Source: Pseudomonas paralactis
Lineage (GTDB): Bacteria > Pseudomonadota > Gammaproteobacteria > Pseudomonadales > Pseudomonadaceae
Direction: 5' to 3'
Assembly (NCBI RefSeq): GCF_001439735.1
Contig: NZ_JYLN01000010.1
Span: forward strand, 1-64,000
Length of the DNA: 64,000 bases
This document shows positions 28,715 to 35,807 of the stretch, one piece after another. Made by a program: the position numbers and the translations under genes. The notes under the pieces are model-generated. The model was not told the origin of the DNA, searched no databases, and worked only from the letters and a program-made list of their open reading frames with translations. How positions within the stretch are numbered: position 1 is the stretch's first letter; every line of letters starts with the position of its first letter.

Positions 28715-29146
28715 ATGGCCTTTTACCTGCGCGCAGCCACAGAAAAGGATCTGCCGTTTGCACGAGCCCTGACCCACCAGGCGATGAACCGCTACTACGT
28801 GCAAAACCGGCTGATTTGGTCCAATGACGGCTTCGACACCGCCTGGGCCGGTCGGGAAAACTGGCTGGTTTGCCGAGGCGATGAAACGTTGGGGTTTGTC
28901 AGCCTGAGTCGCGACCATGGCGCGCTGTACATCCGCGAGTTGCATATGCTCGAAGAACATCGCGGGCAGGGCGCAGGCAGTTGGGTGCTGGAGCACATGG
29001 CGCTGAAGGCGCAAGCGCTGGGGCTATTGCGGTTGACCGTATTCAAGACCAATCCGGCCAAAAAGCTCTATCAGCGCATCGGGTTCAGCATTGTCGGCGA
29101 AGAGGACGGCTTCTGGCGGATGGAGCGTGTCTGTCGCGCATGTTAA
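28715..29146 (+). CDS. GNAT family N-acetyltransferase
   Basis: 143 residues, a single GNAT domain. It begins FYLRAATEKDLPFARAL. Motif A is YIRELHMLEEHRGQGAGSWV, with the R-G-Q-G-A-G acetyl-CoA loop, and motif B is LRLTVFKTNPAKKLYQRIGF. The ATG follows the nitrilase stop with no gap, so translation is coupled. The substrate is unknown. Confidence 0.85.
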   Translation: MAFYLRAATEKDLPFARALTHQAMNRYYVQNRLIWSNDGFDTAWAGRENWLVCRGDETLGFVSLSRDHGALYIRELHMLEEHRGQGAGSWVLEHMALKAQALGLLRLTVFKTNPAKKLYQRIGFSIVGEEDGFWRMERVCRAC

Positions 29147-29180
29147 GTCATGCGCAAAGTTCTAATAAGCGCATACTGAT

Positions 29181-29420
29181 TCAGGAGCCGACTTCCTGAT
29201 CGTCGTTTTGGCCATCTGCCTCAGCGAGGATGATCCCCTCTTTCATGCCCAGCAGGACCGCTACCTTATGGGCCTCACCACGCCGTCCCTTTTTGCGCCC
29301 AGCGAGCACTTGATAGGTGGTTGCCGGATCAACGCCATGTTCACGGGCGAACGCCTGCACTGACTTTCCTTGATGTTCCAGCCAGGCCTTGGCTTGTGCA
29401 GCAGTACGGATTCCGGGCAT
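29181..29420 (-). CDS. Small helix-turn-helix DNA-binding protein
   Basis: 79 residues. AQAKAWLEHQGKSVQAFAREH with GVDPATTYQVLAGRKKGRRGE forms a Cro/YdaS-like helix-turn-helix, with a short acidic tail. It is divergent from the XRE gene at 29503 with 82 bases between them, the geometry of a phage cI/cro pair. No other prophage genes flank the pair, so it is probably a domesticated or relic switch. Confidence 0.75.
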   Translation of the reverse strand: MPGIRTAAQAKAWLEHQGKSVQAFAREHGVDPATTYQVLAGRKKGRRGEAHKVAVLLGMKEGIILAEADGQNDDQEVGS

Positions 29421-29450
29421 AGTTCAAAACCGTTCAAGTTCGTTTAACAA

Positions 29451-29471
29451 AGAGATGAGTGTGTCACCTCT
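29451..29471. promoter_or_regulatory. Imperfect palindrome between two divergent HTH genes
   Basis: AGAGATGA-GTGTG-TCACCTCT is an inverted repeat with one mismatched pair, centred in the 82-base gap between the divergent regulators. It is a candidate shared operator. Confidence 0.4.
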
Positions 29472-29502
29472 TGGGGTGTGCCAAATAGGATCATACATCC
29501 AA

Positions 29503-29868
29503 ATGAGTGGAATCGATTCGCGTTTAAGGCAAGAAAGAGAGCGACTTGGCCTGTCGCAAAAAGTTTTTGGTGAAATCGGAGGCGTCGAAGCTAACGCTCA
29601 AGGCAAGTATGAAAGCGGCGGGCGTGCGCCCAAGGCTGATTACCTGTCACGTGTCGCCGAGAGAGGCGTGGACATCCTGTACGTGCTGACCGGCACTGCC
29701 ACGCCGATCCAGCTGGAAAATCTCAGCCAGCTTGAAGAAAAGGTCCTGGTGGATTACCGGGCGATGTTCAAGGAAGACCAGGATGCAATTCGCCGCCTGA
29801 CGTCGACCCTGGCCGAACATTCCCAATCCCTGAATGGAAAAACCAGGTCTGCGCCCCAGGATTCCTGA
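29503..29868 (+). CDS. XRE-family helix-turn-helix regulator
   Basis: 121 residues. An N-terminal XRE domain (SRLRQERERLGLSQKVFGEI, then YESGGRAPKADYLSRVAERG, DILYVLTG) of the phage-repressor-like type is followed by a short helical tail without a peptidase domain. The ATG at 29503 begins the conserved helix; longer frames from 29389 overlap the divergent gene. It is the likely partner or antagonist of the small HTH protein at 29181. Confidence 0.75.
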   Translation: MSGIDSRLRQERERLGLSQKVFGEIGGVEANAQGKYESGGRAPKADYLSRVAERGVDILYVLTGTATPIQLENLSQLEEKVLVDYRAMFKEDQDAIRRLTSTLAEHSQSLNGKTRSAPQDS

Positions 29869-30019
29869 CCTTTTGCCCAATAAATCCGGTCGTCCGCCAC
29901 CCGGTGGACGACTATCGGGCAGGCAAACTCCATATATATGACGCTTGCGGCTAGGTCTGCGCCCAGCTTTTTTGCTAAGGTGTTCAGCAATCTATAAGAC
30001 CATATCGCGAGGTGTCTGC

Positions 30020-30661
30020 TTGATTAGGGTGCTAGTAGTCGATGACCATGATCTCGTTCGTACAGGCATTACACGAATGCTGGCTGACATCGACGGCCTG
30101 CAAGTAGTCGGCCAGGCTGAGTCAGGGGAGGAGTCTCTGATCAAGGCTCGGGAATTGAAGCCCGATGTGGTGTTGATGGACGTCAAGATGCCCGGGATCG
30201 GCGGTCTTGGTGCCACGACCAAGCTGTTGCGCAGCCATCCGGACATCAAGGTCGTAGTGGTGACGGTGTGCGAGGAAGACCCGTTTCCGACGCGGCTCCT
30301 GCAGGCCGGTGCCGCGGGCTACCTGACCAAGGGCGCGGGCCTGGCGGAGATGGTGCAGGCCATTCGCCTGGTCTTCGCCGGCCAGCGTTACATCAGCCCT
30401 CAGATCGCCCAACAGTTGGCGATCAAATCCTTCCAGCCCACCAGCGATTCGCCGTTTGATACGCTGTCGGAGCGGGAAATCCAGATCGCCTTGATGATCG
30501 TCGGTTGCCAGAAGGTGCAGTCGATCTCCGACAAGCTGTGCCTGTCGCCCAAAACCGTCAATACCTACCGCTATCGCATCTTCGAGAAGCTCGCCATCAG
30601 CAGTGATGTTGAATTGACCCTGCTCGCGGTGCGCCACGGCATGGTGGACGCCAGCGCCTGA
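30020..30661 (+). CDS. gacA: Response regulator GacA
   Basis: 213 residues, nearly the full Pseudomonas GacA sequence: IRVLVVDDHDLVRTGITRML, phospho-acceptor Asp54 in VLMDVKMPGIGG, Lys in GYLTKGAG, and LuxR-type DNA-binding domain SEREIQIALMIVGCQKVQSI. It is started by TTG 30020 after GAGG, the start I recall for this gene in the group. Together with GacS (elsewhere) it drives rsm small RNAs and secondary metabolism. The segment after the phosphorylation site reads GLGATTKLL; from memory most GacA proteins read GLEATRKLL there. uvrC follows by one base. Confidence 0.95.
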   Translation: MIRVLVVDDHDLVRTGITRMLADIDGLQVVGQAESGEESLIKARELKPDVVLMDVKMPGIGGLGATTKLLRSHPDIKVVVVTVCEEDPFPTRLLQAGAAGYLTKGAGLAEMVQAIRLVFAGQRYISPQIAQQLAIKSFQPTSDSPFDTLSEREIQIALMIVGCQKVQSISDKLCLSPKTVNTYRYRIFEKLAISSDVELTLLAVRHGMVDASA

Positions 30662-30662
30662 C

Positions 30663-32486
30663 ATGACTACGCCGTTTGATCCAAGTGCCTTTCTATCGAC
30701 CTGCAGTGGCCGCCCCGGCGTGTACCGCATGTTCGACAGCGAGGCGCGCCTGCTGTATGTGGGCAAAGCCAAGAACCTGAAGAACCGTCTGGCGAGCTAT
30801 TTTCGCAAGACCGGCCTTGCGCCGAAAACCGCCGCTCTGGTGGCGCGTATCGCCCAGGTTGAAACTACCATTACCGCCAATGAAACCGAGGCGTTGCTGC
30901 TTGAGCAGACGCTGATCAAGGAATGGCGGCCGCCCTACAACATCCTGCTGCGTGACGATAAATCCTATCCCTATGTGTATTTGTCGGACGGCGATTTCCC
31001 CCGGCTGAGCATTCATCGCGGGGCTAAAAAGCTCAAGGGCAAGTACTTCGGGCCTTATCCCAGTGCCGGTGCAATTCGTGAAAGCCTGAGCCTGCTGCAA
31101 AAAACCTTTTTTGTACGCCAGTGCGAAGACAGCTTTTACAAGAACCGCACGCGGCCGTGCCTGCAATACCAGATCAAGCGCTGCAAGGCGCCCTGTGTGG
31201 GCCTGGTCGAGCCGGCGGAGTACGCCGAGGATGTGCGCCATTCCGTAATGTTCCTCGAAGGGCGCAGCAACGCGCTCACCGATGAGCTGTCCGGGGCGAT
31301 GGAGCAGGCGGCCAGCACTCTGGATTTCGAAAAGGCTGCAGAACTGCGTGACCAGATCTCCTTGCTGCGCCGGGTCCAGGACCAGCAAAGCATGGAAGGC
31401 GGCACCGGCGACGTCGACGTGATCGCCGCGTTCGTCAATCCGGGTGGCGCCTGTGTGCACCTGATCAGCGTGCGCGCTGGCCGGGTGTTGGGCAGCAAGA
31501 ACTTTTTCCCGCAGACCGGTATCGACGAAGACGTGTCAGAAGTGATGGCTGCGTTTCTTGGCCAGTACTACGTCAGCAGCCCTGAGCGCGACCTGCCGTC
31601 TGAACTGATCGTCAACGTGGTGCATGAAGACTTCCCCACTTTGATCGAGGCCATCCACGAGCTGCGCGGCCGCGAGCTGGACATCAGCCACCGCGTACGC
31701 GGCACCCGTGCCCGCTGGCAGCAACTGGCCGTGACCAACGCCGAACAGGCCCTGAGCGCGCGCCTGGCCAATCGACAGCACGTTGCCGCACGCTTCGACG
31801 CTCTGGCTGAGGTACTCAACCTGGATGAGCCGCCCCAGCGCCTGGAGTGCTACGACATCAGCCACTCCAGCGGTGAGGCCACGGTGGCCTCCTGCGTGGT
31901 ATTCGGGCCGGAAGGGCCGATCAAGTCCGACTACCGGCGCTACAACATCGAAGGCGTTACCGCAGGCGATGACTACGCCGCCATGCACCAGGCGCTCACG
32001 CGGCGTTTCAGCAAGTTGAAAGACGGAGAGGGCAAGCTGCCTGATATCCTGCTGGTAGACGGCGGCAAGGGCCAGTTATCCATGGCGCGAGACGTGCTCA
32101 ACGAGCTGGCCGTGCCTGACCTGATCCTGCTCGGCGTCGCCAAGGGCACCACGCGCAAGGCCGGCTTCGAGACGTTGTACTTAAATGATGCCGCCCATGA
32201 ATTCACCTTGAAAGGCGACTCGCCCGCGCTGCACCTGATTCAACAAATTCGCGACGAAGCCCACCGTTTCGCCATTACCGGCCATCGCGCGCGCCGTGGC
32301 AAAACCCGGCGAACCTCAACCCTGGAAGGGGTGGCAGGGGTTGGCCCGACGCGGCGTCGCGACTTGCTTAAACATTTTGGTGGCTTGCAGGAGCTCTCCC
32401 GTGCCAGCATTGACGAAATAGCCAAAGCACCCGGTATCAGTAAAAAGCTCGCTGAATTGATTTATGCCAATCTGCACAGCGAATAG
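30663..32486 (+). CDS. uvrC: UvrABC excinuclease subunit C
   Basis: 607 residues. GIY-YIG nuclease domain at 12-95 (GVYRMFDSEARLLYVGKAKN), UVR motif near 205-240 (LDFEKAAELRDQISLLRRVQ), RNase H-like nuclease domain (ECYDISHSSGEATVASCVVF, LVDGGKGQLSMA), and tandem helix-hairpin-helix at the C-terminus (GVAGVGPTRRRDLLKHFGG). It makes both incisions in nucleotide excision repair. The gacA-uvrC-pgsA order is conserved in Pseudomonas. Confidence 0.97.
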   Translation: MTTPFDPSAFLSTCSGRPGVYRMFDSEARLLYVGKAKNLKNRLASYFRKTGLAPKTAALVARIAQVETTITANETEALLLEQTLIKEWRPPYNILLRDDKSYPYVYLSDGDFPRLSIHRGAKKLKGKYFGPYPSAGAIRESLSLLQKTFFVRQCEDSFYKNRTRPCLQYQIKRCKAPCVGLVEPAEYAEDVRHSVMFLEGRSNALTDELSGAMEQAASTLDFEKAAELRDQISLLRRVQDQQSMEGGTGDVDVIAAFVNPGGACVHLISVRAGRVLGSKNFFPQTGIDEDVSEVMAAFLGQYYVSSPERDLPSELIVNVVHEDFPTLIEAIHELRGRELDISHRVRGTRARWQQLAVTNAEQALSARLANRQHVAARFDALAEVLNLDEPPQRLECYDISHSSGEATVASCVVFGPEGPIKSDYRRYNIEGVTAGDDYAAMHQALTRRFSKLKDGEGKLPDILLVDGGKGQLSMARDVLNELAVPDLILLGVAKGTTRKAGFETLYLNDAAHEFTLKGDSPALHLIQQIRDEAHRFAITGHRARRGKTRRTSTLEGVAGVGPTRRRDLLKHFGGLQELSRASIDEIAKAPGISKKLAELIYANLHSE

Positions 32487-32518
32487 AATGCCTTCTCACC
32501 TCGTAGCCAGTTGTGCCG

Positions 32519-33079
32519 ATGAATATCCCTAATCTGATCACCGTTCTACGCGTCCTGCTTATCCCGATTTTCATTTTGTTGTTCTATTTGCCGTATGAAT
32601 GGAGCTACGTCGCGTCCAGTTCGGTATTTGCCTTCGCAGCCGCCACCGACTGGCTCGACGGCTACCTGGCCCGCCGCCTGGAACAGAGCACGCCCTTCGG
32701 CGCGTTCCTTGACCCTGTGGCCGACAAACTCATGGTGGCCGTCGCCCTGGTGCTGCTGGTACAGGAACACGGCAACCTGTGGCTGACCCTGCCGGCCGCC
32801 GTCATCATCGGCCGCGAGATCGTCGTCTCGGCCCTGCGCGAGTGGATGGCCGAAATCGGCGCCCGCGCCCACGTGGCCGTATCGAACATGGGCAAATGGA
32901 AAACCGCCGCGCAGATGCTCGCGCTGGTCATCCTGCTGGCCAACCCGTCGGACTTCTCGTTCTGGGTCCTCACGGGCTACGCCTTGCTGCTGGTCGCCGC
33001 AGGCCTGACCCTGTGGTCCATGCTGCAATATCTGCGTGCGGCCTGGCCCCATCTGCGAACCACCGTTGAAAAGAAATAA
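32519..33079 (+). CDS. pgsA: CDP-diacylglycerol-glycerol-3-phosphate 3-phosphatidyltransferase
   Basis: 186 residues, multi-pass membrane protein. The CDP-alcohol phosphotransferase motif DG-x2-AR-x8-G-x3-D-x3-D is present in DWLDGYLARRLEQSTPFGAF and the following LDPVADK. It makes phosphatidylglycerophosphate for phosphatidylglycerol. ATG 32519 fits the family start (MNIPNLITVLRVLLIP); a GTG two codons upstream is possible. It is the third gene of the gacA-uvrC-pgsA run. Confidence 0.95.
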   Translation: MNIPNLITVLRVLLIPIFILLFYLPYEWSYVASSSVFAFAAATDWLDGYLARRLEQSTPFGAFLDPVADKLMVAVALVLLVQEHGNLWLTLPAAVIIGREIVVSALREWMAEIGARAHVAVSNMGKWKTAAQMLALVILLANPSDFSFWVLTGYALLLVAAGLTLWSMLQYLRAAWPHLRTTVEKK

Positions 33080-33099
33080 AACTTTTTTGAATCAAGGGG

Positions 33100-33127
33100 T
33101 TGACGGGTGCTGAGGATTCTATAGAAT
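33100..33127 (+). promoter_or_regulatory. Sigma-70 promoter of tRNA-Gly
   Basis: TTGACG (33100-33105) and TAGAAT (33122-33127), 16 bases apart, are followed by a GC-rich discriminator and the tRNA 12 bases later. Confidence 0.75.
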
Positions 33128-33139
33128 GCGCATCACCAA

Positions 33140-33286
<147 letters not shown>

Positions 33287-33465
33287 GCGTTCTTTCGTTG
33301 CTCTGCGTGATGTCGGATGACGGTATCACTTGAAATGCGTTAGCCGAGACGGTGTTCACATCATTAAGCGGTTGAAACTAATATCTGCGCATCCTGAAAT
33401 GAACCGCCGGTTCAGTTCAGATATGAGCGGTTTCAAGTGGATAAATACTGACCGCAGGTTCGCTG

Positions 33466-34116
33466 TTATAAAACCGTTAAACTCCCTGCGATGTAACCTC
33501 CCCGACGCGCCGCGTCAATCATTCCAAGGAGGTGGGAAGTATTGAATTTATATAATAATCTAAGTTTGTAAGCGCTTGCAGTCTTATGACTGATCATCAA
33601 GAGCTTGGCGATCTCTTGGTTGTTATAGCCCTTTGCCAGAAGCTCCAAGATATCGGTTTCGCGCCTTGTGAGTTTTATTGGCTTTGGTGTATGTGATAAA
33701 TAAGTATGCTTAATCGCTTGTGCCATTCTTTGTGTGACATGTGGAAAGTAGTACTTACCTCTTAGCAGCGCTTTTACAGCGCTTTGTATTTCACTCAGTT
33801 CAGCAGTTTTTGAGACAAAGCCCGAGGCGCCGGCTTTTAAACAGCGGATTAAATAATTCTCCGCATCATAGGCAGTGAGCGCGAGTATTTTGCTTGAGCA
33901 CTTACCCAGGGTCAGTAAAGAGATCACGTCCAACCCATGCATTTCTGGCAGGTCGAGTTCCAGTATGAGCAGGTTCGGCTCAAGCCTGTTCACCATATGC
34001 AGGGTTTCCTGGCCATTCCCAGTTTCGGCGACGACGGTGTGGCCGTTTTGTTCCAGTAGCTTCTTGATCGAAAAACGCATCAGCGCATGGTTGTCGGCGA
34101 TAACAATGGTGCTCAT
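33466..34116 (-). CDS. LuxR-type response regulator with degenerate receiver
   Basis: 216 residues, related to the EvgA/RocA-type regulators. Receiver 1-118 and LuxR-type helix-turn-helix at about 150-210 (LTRRETDILELLAKGYNNQEIA). The phosphorylation site is Glu53 (LILELDLPEMHG, codon GAA) instead of Asp, and the acidic pair is D8-N9. Lys is kept in GFVSKTAEL. Phosphate control is therefore probably lost, and Glu may mimic the active state. ATG 34116 has AAAAGGA upstream. It is divergent from the fimbrial operon, separated by 311 bases, and is its likely regulator. Confidence 0.88.
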   Translation of the reverse strand: MSTIVIADNHALMRFSIKKLLEQNGHTVVAETGNGQETLHMVNRLEPNLLILELDLPEMHGLDVISLLTLGKCSSKILALTAYDAENYLIRCLKAGASGFVSKTAELSEIQSAVKALLRGKYYFPHVTQRMAQAIKHTYLSHTPKPIKLTRRETDILELLAKGYNNQEIAKLLMISHKTASAYKLRLLYKFNTSHLLGMIDAARRGGYIAGSLTVL

Positions 34117-34270
34117 CCGTAAAATCCTTTTAGGGTAACGTTCCAACTGCTTACGCAGGGCCAAGTCCATCGCAAGTAATACAGGTCTCATGCGATGAAG
34201 GTGCCACTAACTTAAATGTGGTTTTAGAGATATAGGCAAGAAAATATCGTCTATACGAAATGTCCTTAGT

Positions 34271-34282
34271 CCTTGTAGGAAT
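34271..34282. promoter_or_regulatory. CCTTGTAGGAAT motif upstream of the CupB-like operon
   Basis: The 12-mer CCTTGTAGGAAT begins 157 bases before the fimbrial subunit start. The same 12-mer begins 152 bases before the first gene of the second chaperone-usher operon (62937), where it forms a full palindrome. The other half is not preserved here (ATGATCTATA follows). The rest of the 311-base divergent gap is AT-rich and holds no gene. Confidence 0.55.
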
Positions 34283-34427
34283 GATCTATAAAAAAATAGA
34301 ACGGGCTTCCTGTATTGTTGTTCTGGTCTTCCGGTAGATGTCGGTAGGCATATAACTAAGTGGTCGCATCATCGTGCGTTACACTTGCTATTTGCATGGT
34401 CGTGAACTTAATTGATAAGGATATGAT

Positions 34428-34988
34428 GTGAAAAATTTCTCGTTGAAAAAGCTGGTTCTAACCAGTTTCCTATGTGCTTTAGTTGCGCCTTCGCTGACCT
34501 ATGCGGCGGATGGGATTGTGAACTTTTCAGGAAGCATCACAGATGTGACTTGCGACATTAACGGCCAGGCGCCAGGGGGGGGCAACGTGACCAATGTGGA
34601 ACTGGGGCGGATCGCGCCAGGTACATTCGCCGCGATAGGCAACGCGTCACCGTTTGTGCCGTTCAAGCTGCAATTGTCGGGTGCGCAATGCACTAACGAC
34701 GCCAAGGTTTCGATCGATTTTGATCAAGTTGAAAATATCGATTCGGTTACCGGCAATCTCAAGCTGATCGGCAGTGCACCTGCAACAGGCGTGCAGATTC
34801 AAGTATTCAACGATACGGCCAATGGCAAGAAAATCCAGCTGGGCCAAAGGGAAACAACGCCTCAGGTGGCAGTGGTCAAAGGCAATACTGCGACCTTGTC
34901 CTACAAAGCATCTTACGTATCGACCGCGCCTGCTGTCACTCCGGGTTCTGGCATTTCGTTCGTGCGCTACACGCTGGCCTATCAATAA
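34428..34988 (+). CDS. Chaperone-usher fimbrial major subunit (CupB1-like)
   Basis: 186 residues starting at GTG 34428 (AAGGA eight bases upstream). Signal peptide ends in TYAADG. The mature part has the pilin pattern: N-terminal donor strand region GIVNFSGSITDVTCDI, a Cys pair, and a C-terminal SYVSTAPAVTP, VRYTLAYQ. It is the first gene of a seven-gene run: subunit, chaperone, usher, chaperone, TpsB, TpsA, tip. That is the CupB order of P. aeruginosa with an added TpsB. Confidence 0.88.
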   Translation: MKNFSLKKLVLTSFLCALVAPSLTYAADGIVNFSGSITDVTCDINGQAPGGGNVTNVELGRIAPGTFAAIGNASPFVPFKLQLSGAQCTNDAKVSIDFDQVENIDSVTGNLKLIGSAPATGVQIQVFNDTANGKKIQLGQRETTPQVAVVKGNTATLSYKASYVSTAPAVTPGSGISFVRYTLAYQ

Positions 34989-35013
34989 CCGCTGACGATG
35001 CAGGAGGTGGTTC

Positions 35014-35760
35014 ATGGCGCCGATAGCGCGTACGTATTCTCTCGCCATCGGCGCTGTGTTCCTCGGGCTGTTTGTGCAAGCGTCCCAGGCAGCCATTGTG
35101 GTGCAAGGCACTCGAGTGATTTTCCCTGCCAATGTGGATGACGTGACGGTCAGGCTGGCAAATTCAAGTCGTGAACCGGTACTGGTGCAAAGCTGGGTGG
35201 ATGATGGGCAGGCAGAGATGGCCCCTGAGGATGTTCAGGTTCCCTTTGTTGTCGCGCCTGCGGTCAGCCGGATTGACCCCAGTGGTGGAGCGGTTTTGAG
35301 GATCAGTCGTACCCAATCCATCGCTGTCGCCGACCGCGAATCGCTGTTCTGGCTCAATGTGCTGGAAACCCCACCACGCAGAGCTTCGGATGATGCGGTG
35401 TTGCAGTTTGCCTTCAGGACGCGACTCAAGCTGCTTTACCGCCCGACCGCGCTTGCATCGGGCGTAGACGCTGCTCCCGAGCAGCTCAAATGGACGGTTG
35501 TGGCGACGCCCAAAAGCACGGGTGCGACGAACCTGGAGGTGGCGAATCCGACGCCGTATTACGTGTCCTTCGGCCATGTCGAAGTTGACTGCGATGGCCA
35601 GGCGTTTCCCGTCAAAACCGGGATGGTTGCACCGTTCGGCAAGACAGTGCTCACAACCTCAACCCGCTTTAACTGCCACGCTAGTGGGCCAAAAGTGCGT
35701 TACGAAGCCATCAATGACTATGGCGCAAGGCGGATGTTCGAGCAGCCCGTAGGCAAATAA
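35014..35760 (+). CDS. Periplasmic fimbrial chaperone (CupB2-like)
   Basis: 248 residues. Signal peptide to SQAAI, then the two-domain PapD fold: GTRVIFPANVDDVTVRLANS, VQSWVDDGQ, PFVVAPAVSRIDPSGGAVLR, and the signature DRESLFWLNVLETPPR. It completes and delivers subunits to the usher. GGAGG lies just before ATG 35014. Confidence 0.92.
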   Translation: MAPIARTYSLAIGAVFLGLFVQASQAAIVVQGTRVIFPANVDDVTVRLANSSREPVLVQSWVDDGQAEMAPEDVQVPFVVAPAVSRIDPSGGAVLRISRTQSIAVADRESLFWLNVLETPPRRASDDAVLQFAFRTRLKLLYRPTALASGVDAAPEQLKWTVVATPKSTGATNLEVANPTPYYVSFGHVEVDCDGQAFPVKTGMVAPFGKTVLTTSTRFNCHASGPKVRYEAINDYGARRMFEQPVGK

Positions 35761-35807
35761 CGCCACAGGCCTCGCGCTTCTTTCCGGTTCCGGCGCACAG
35801 CCGTGGC

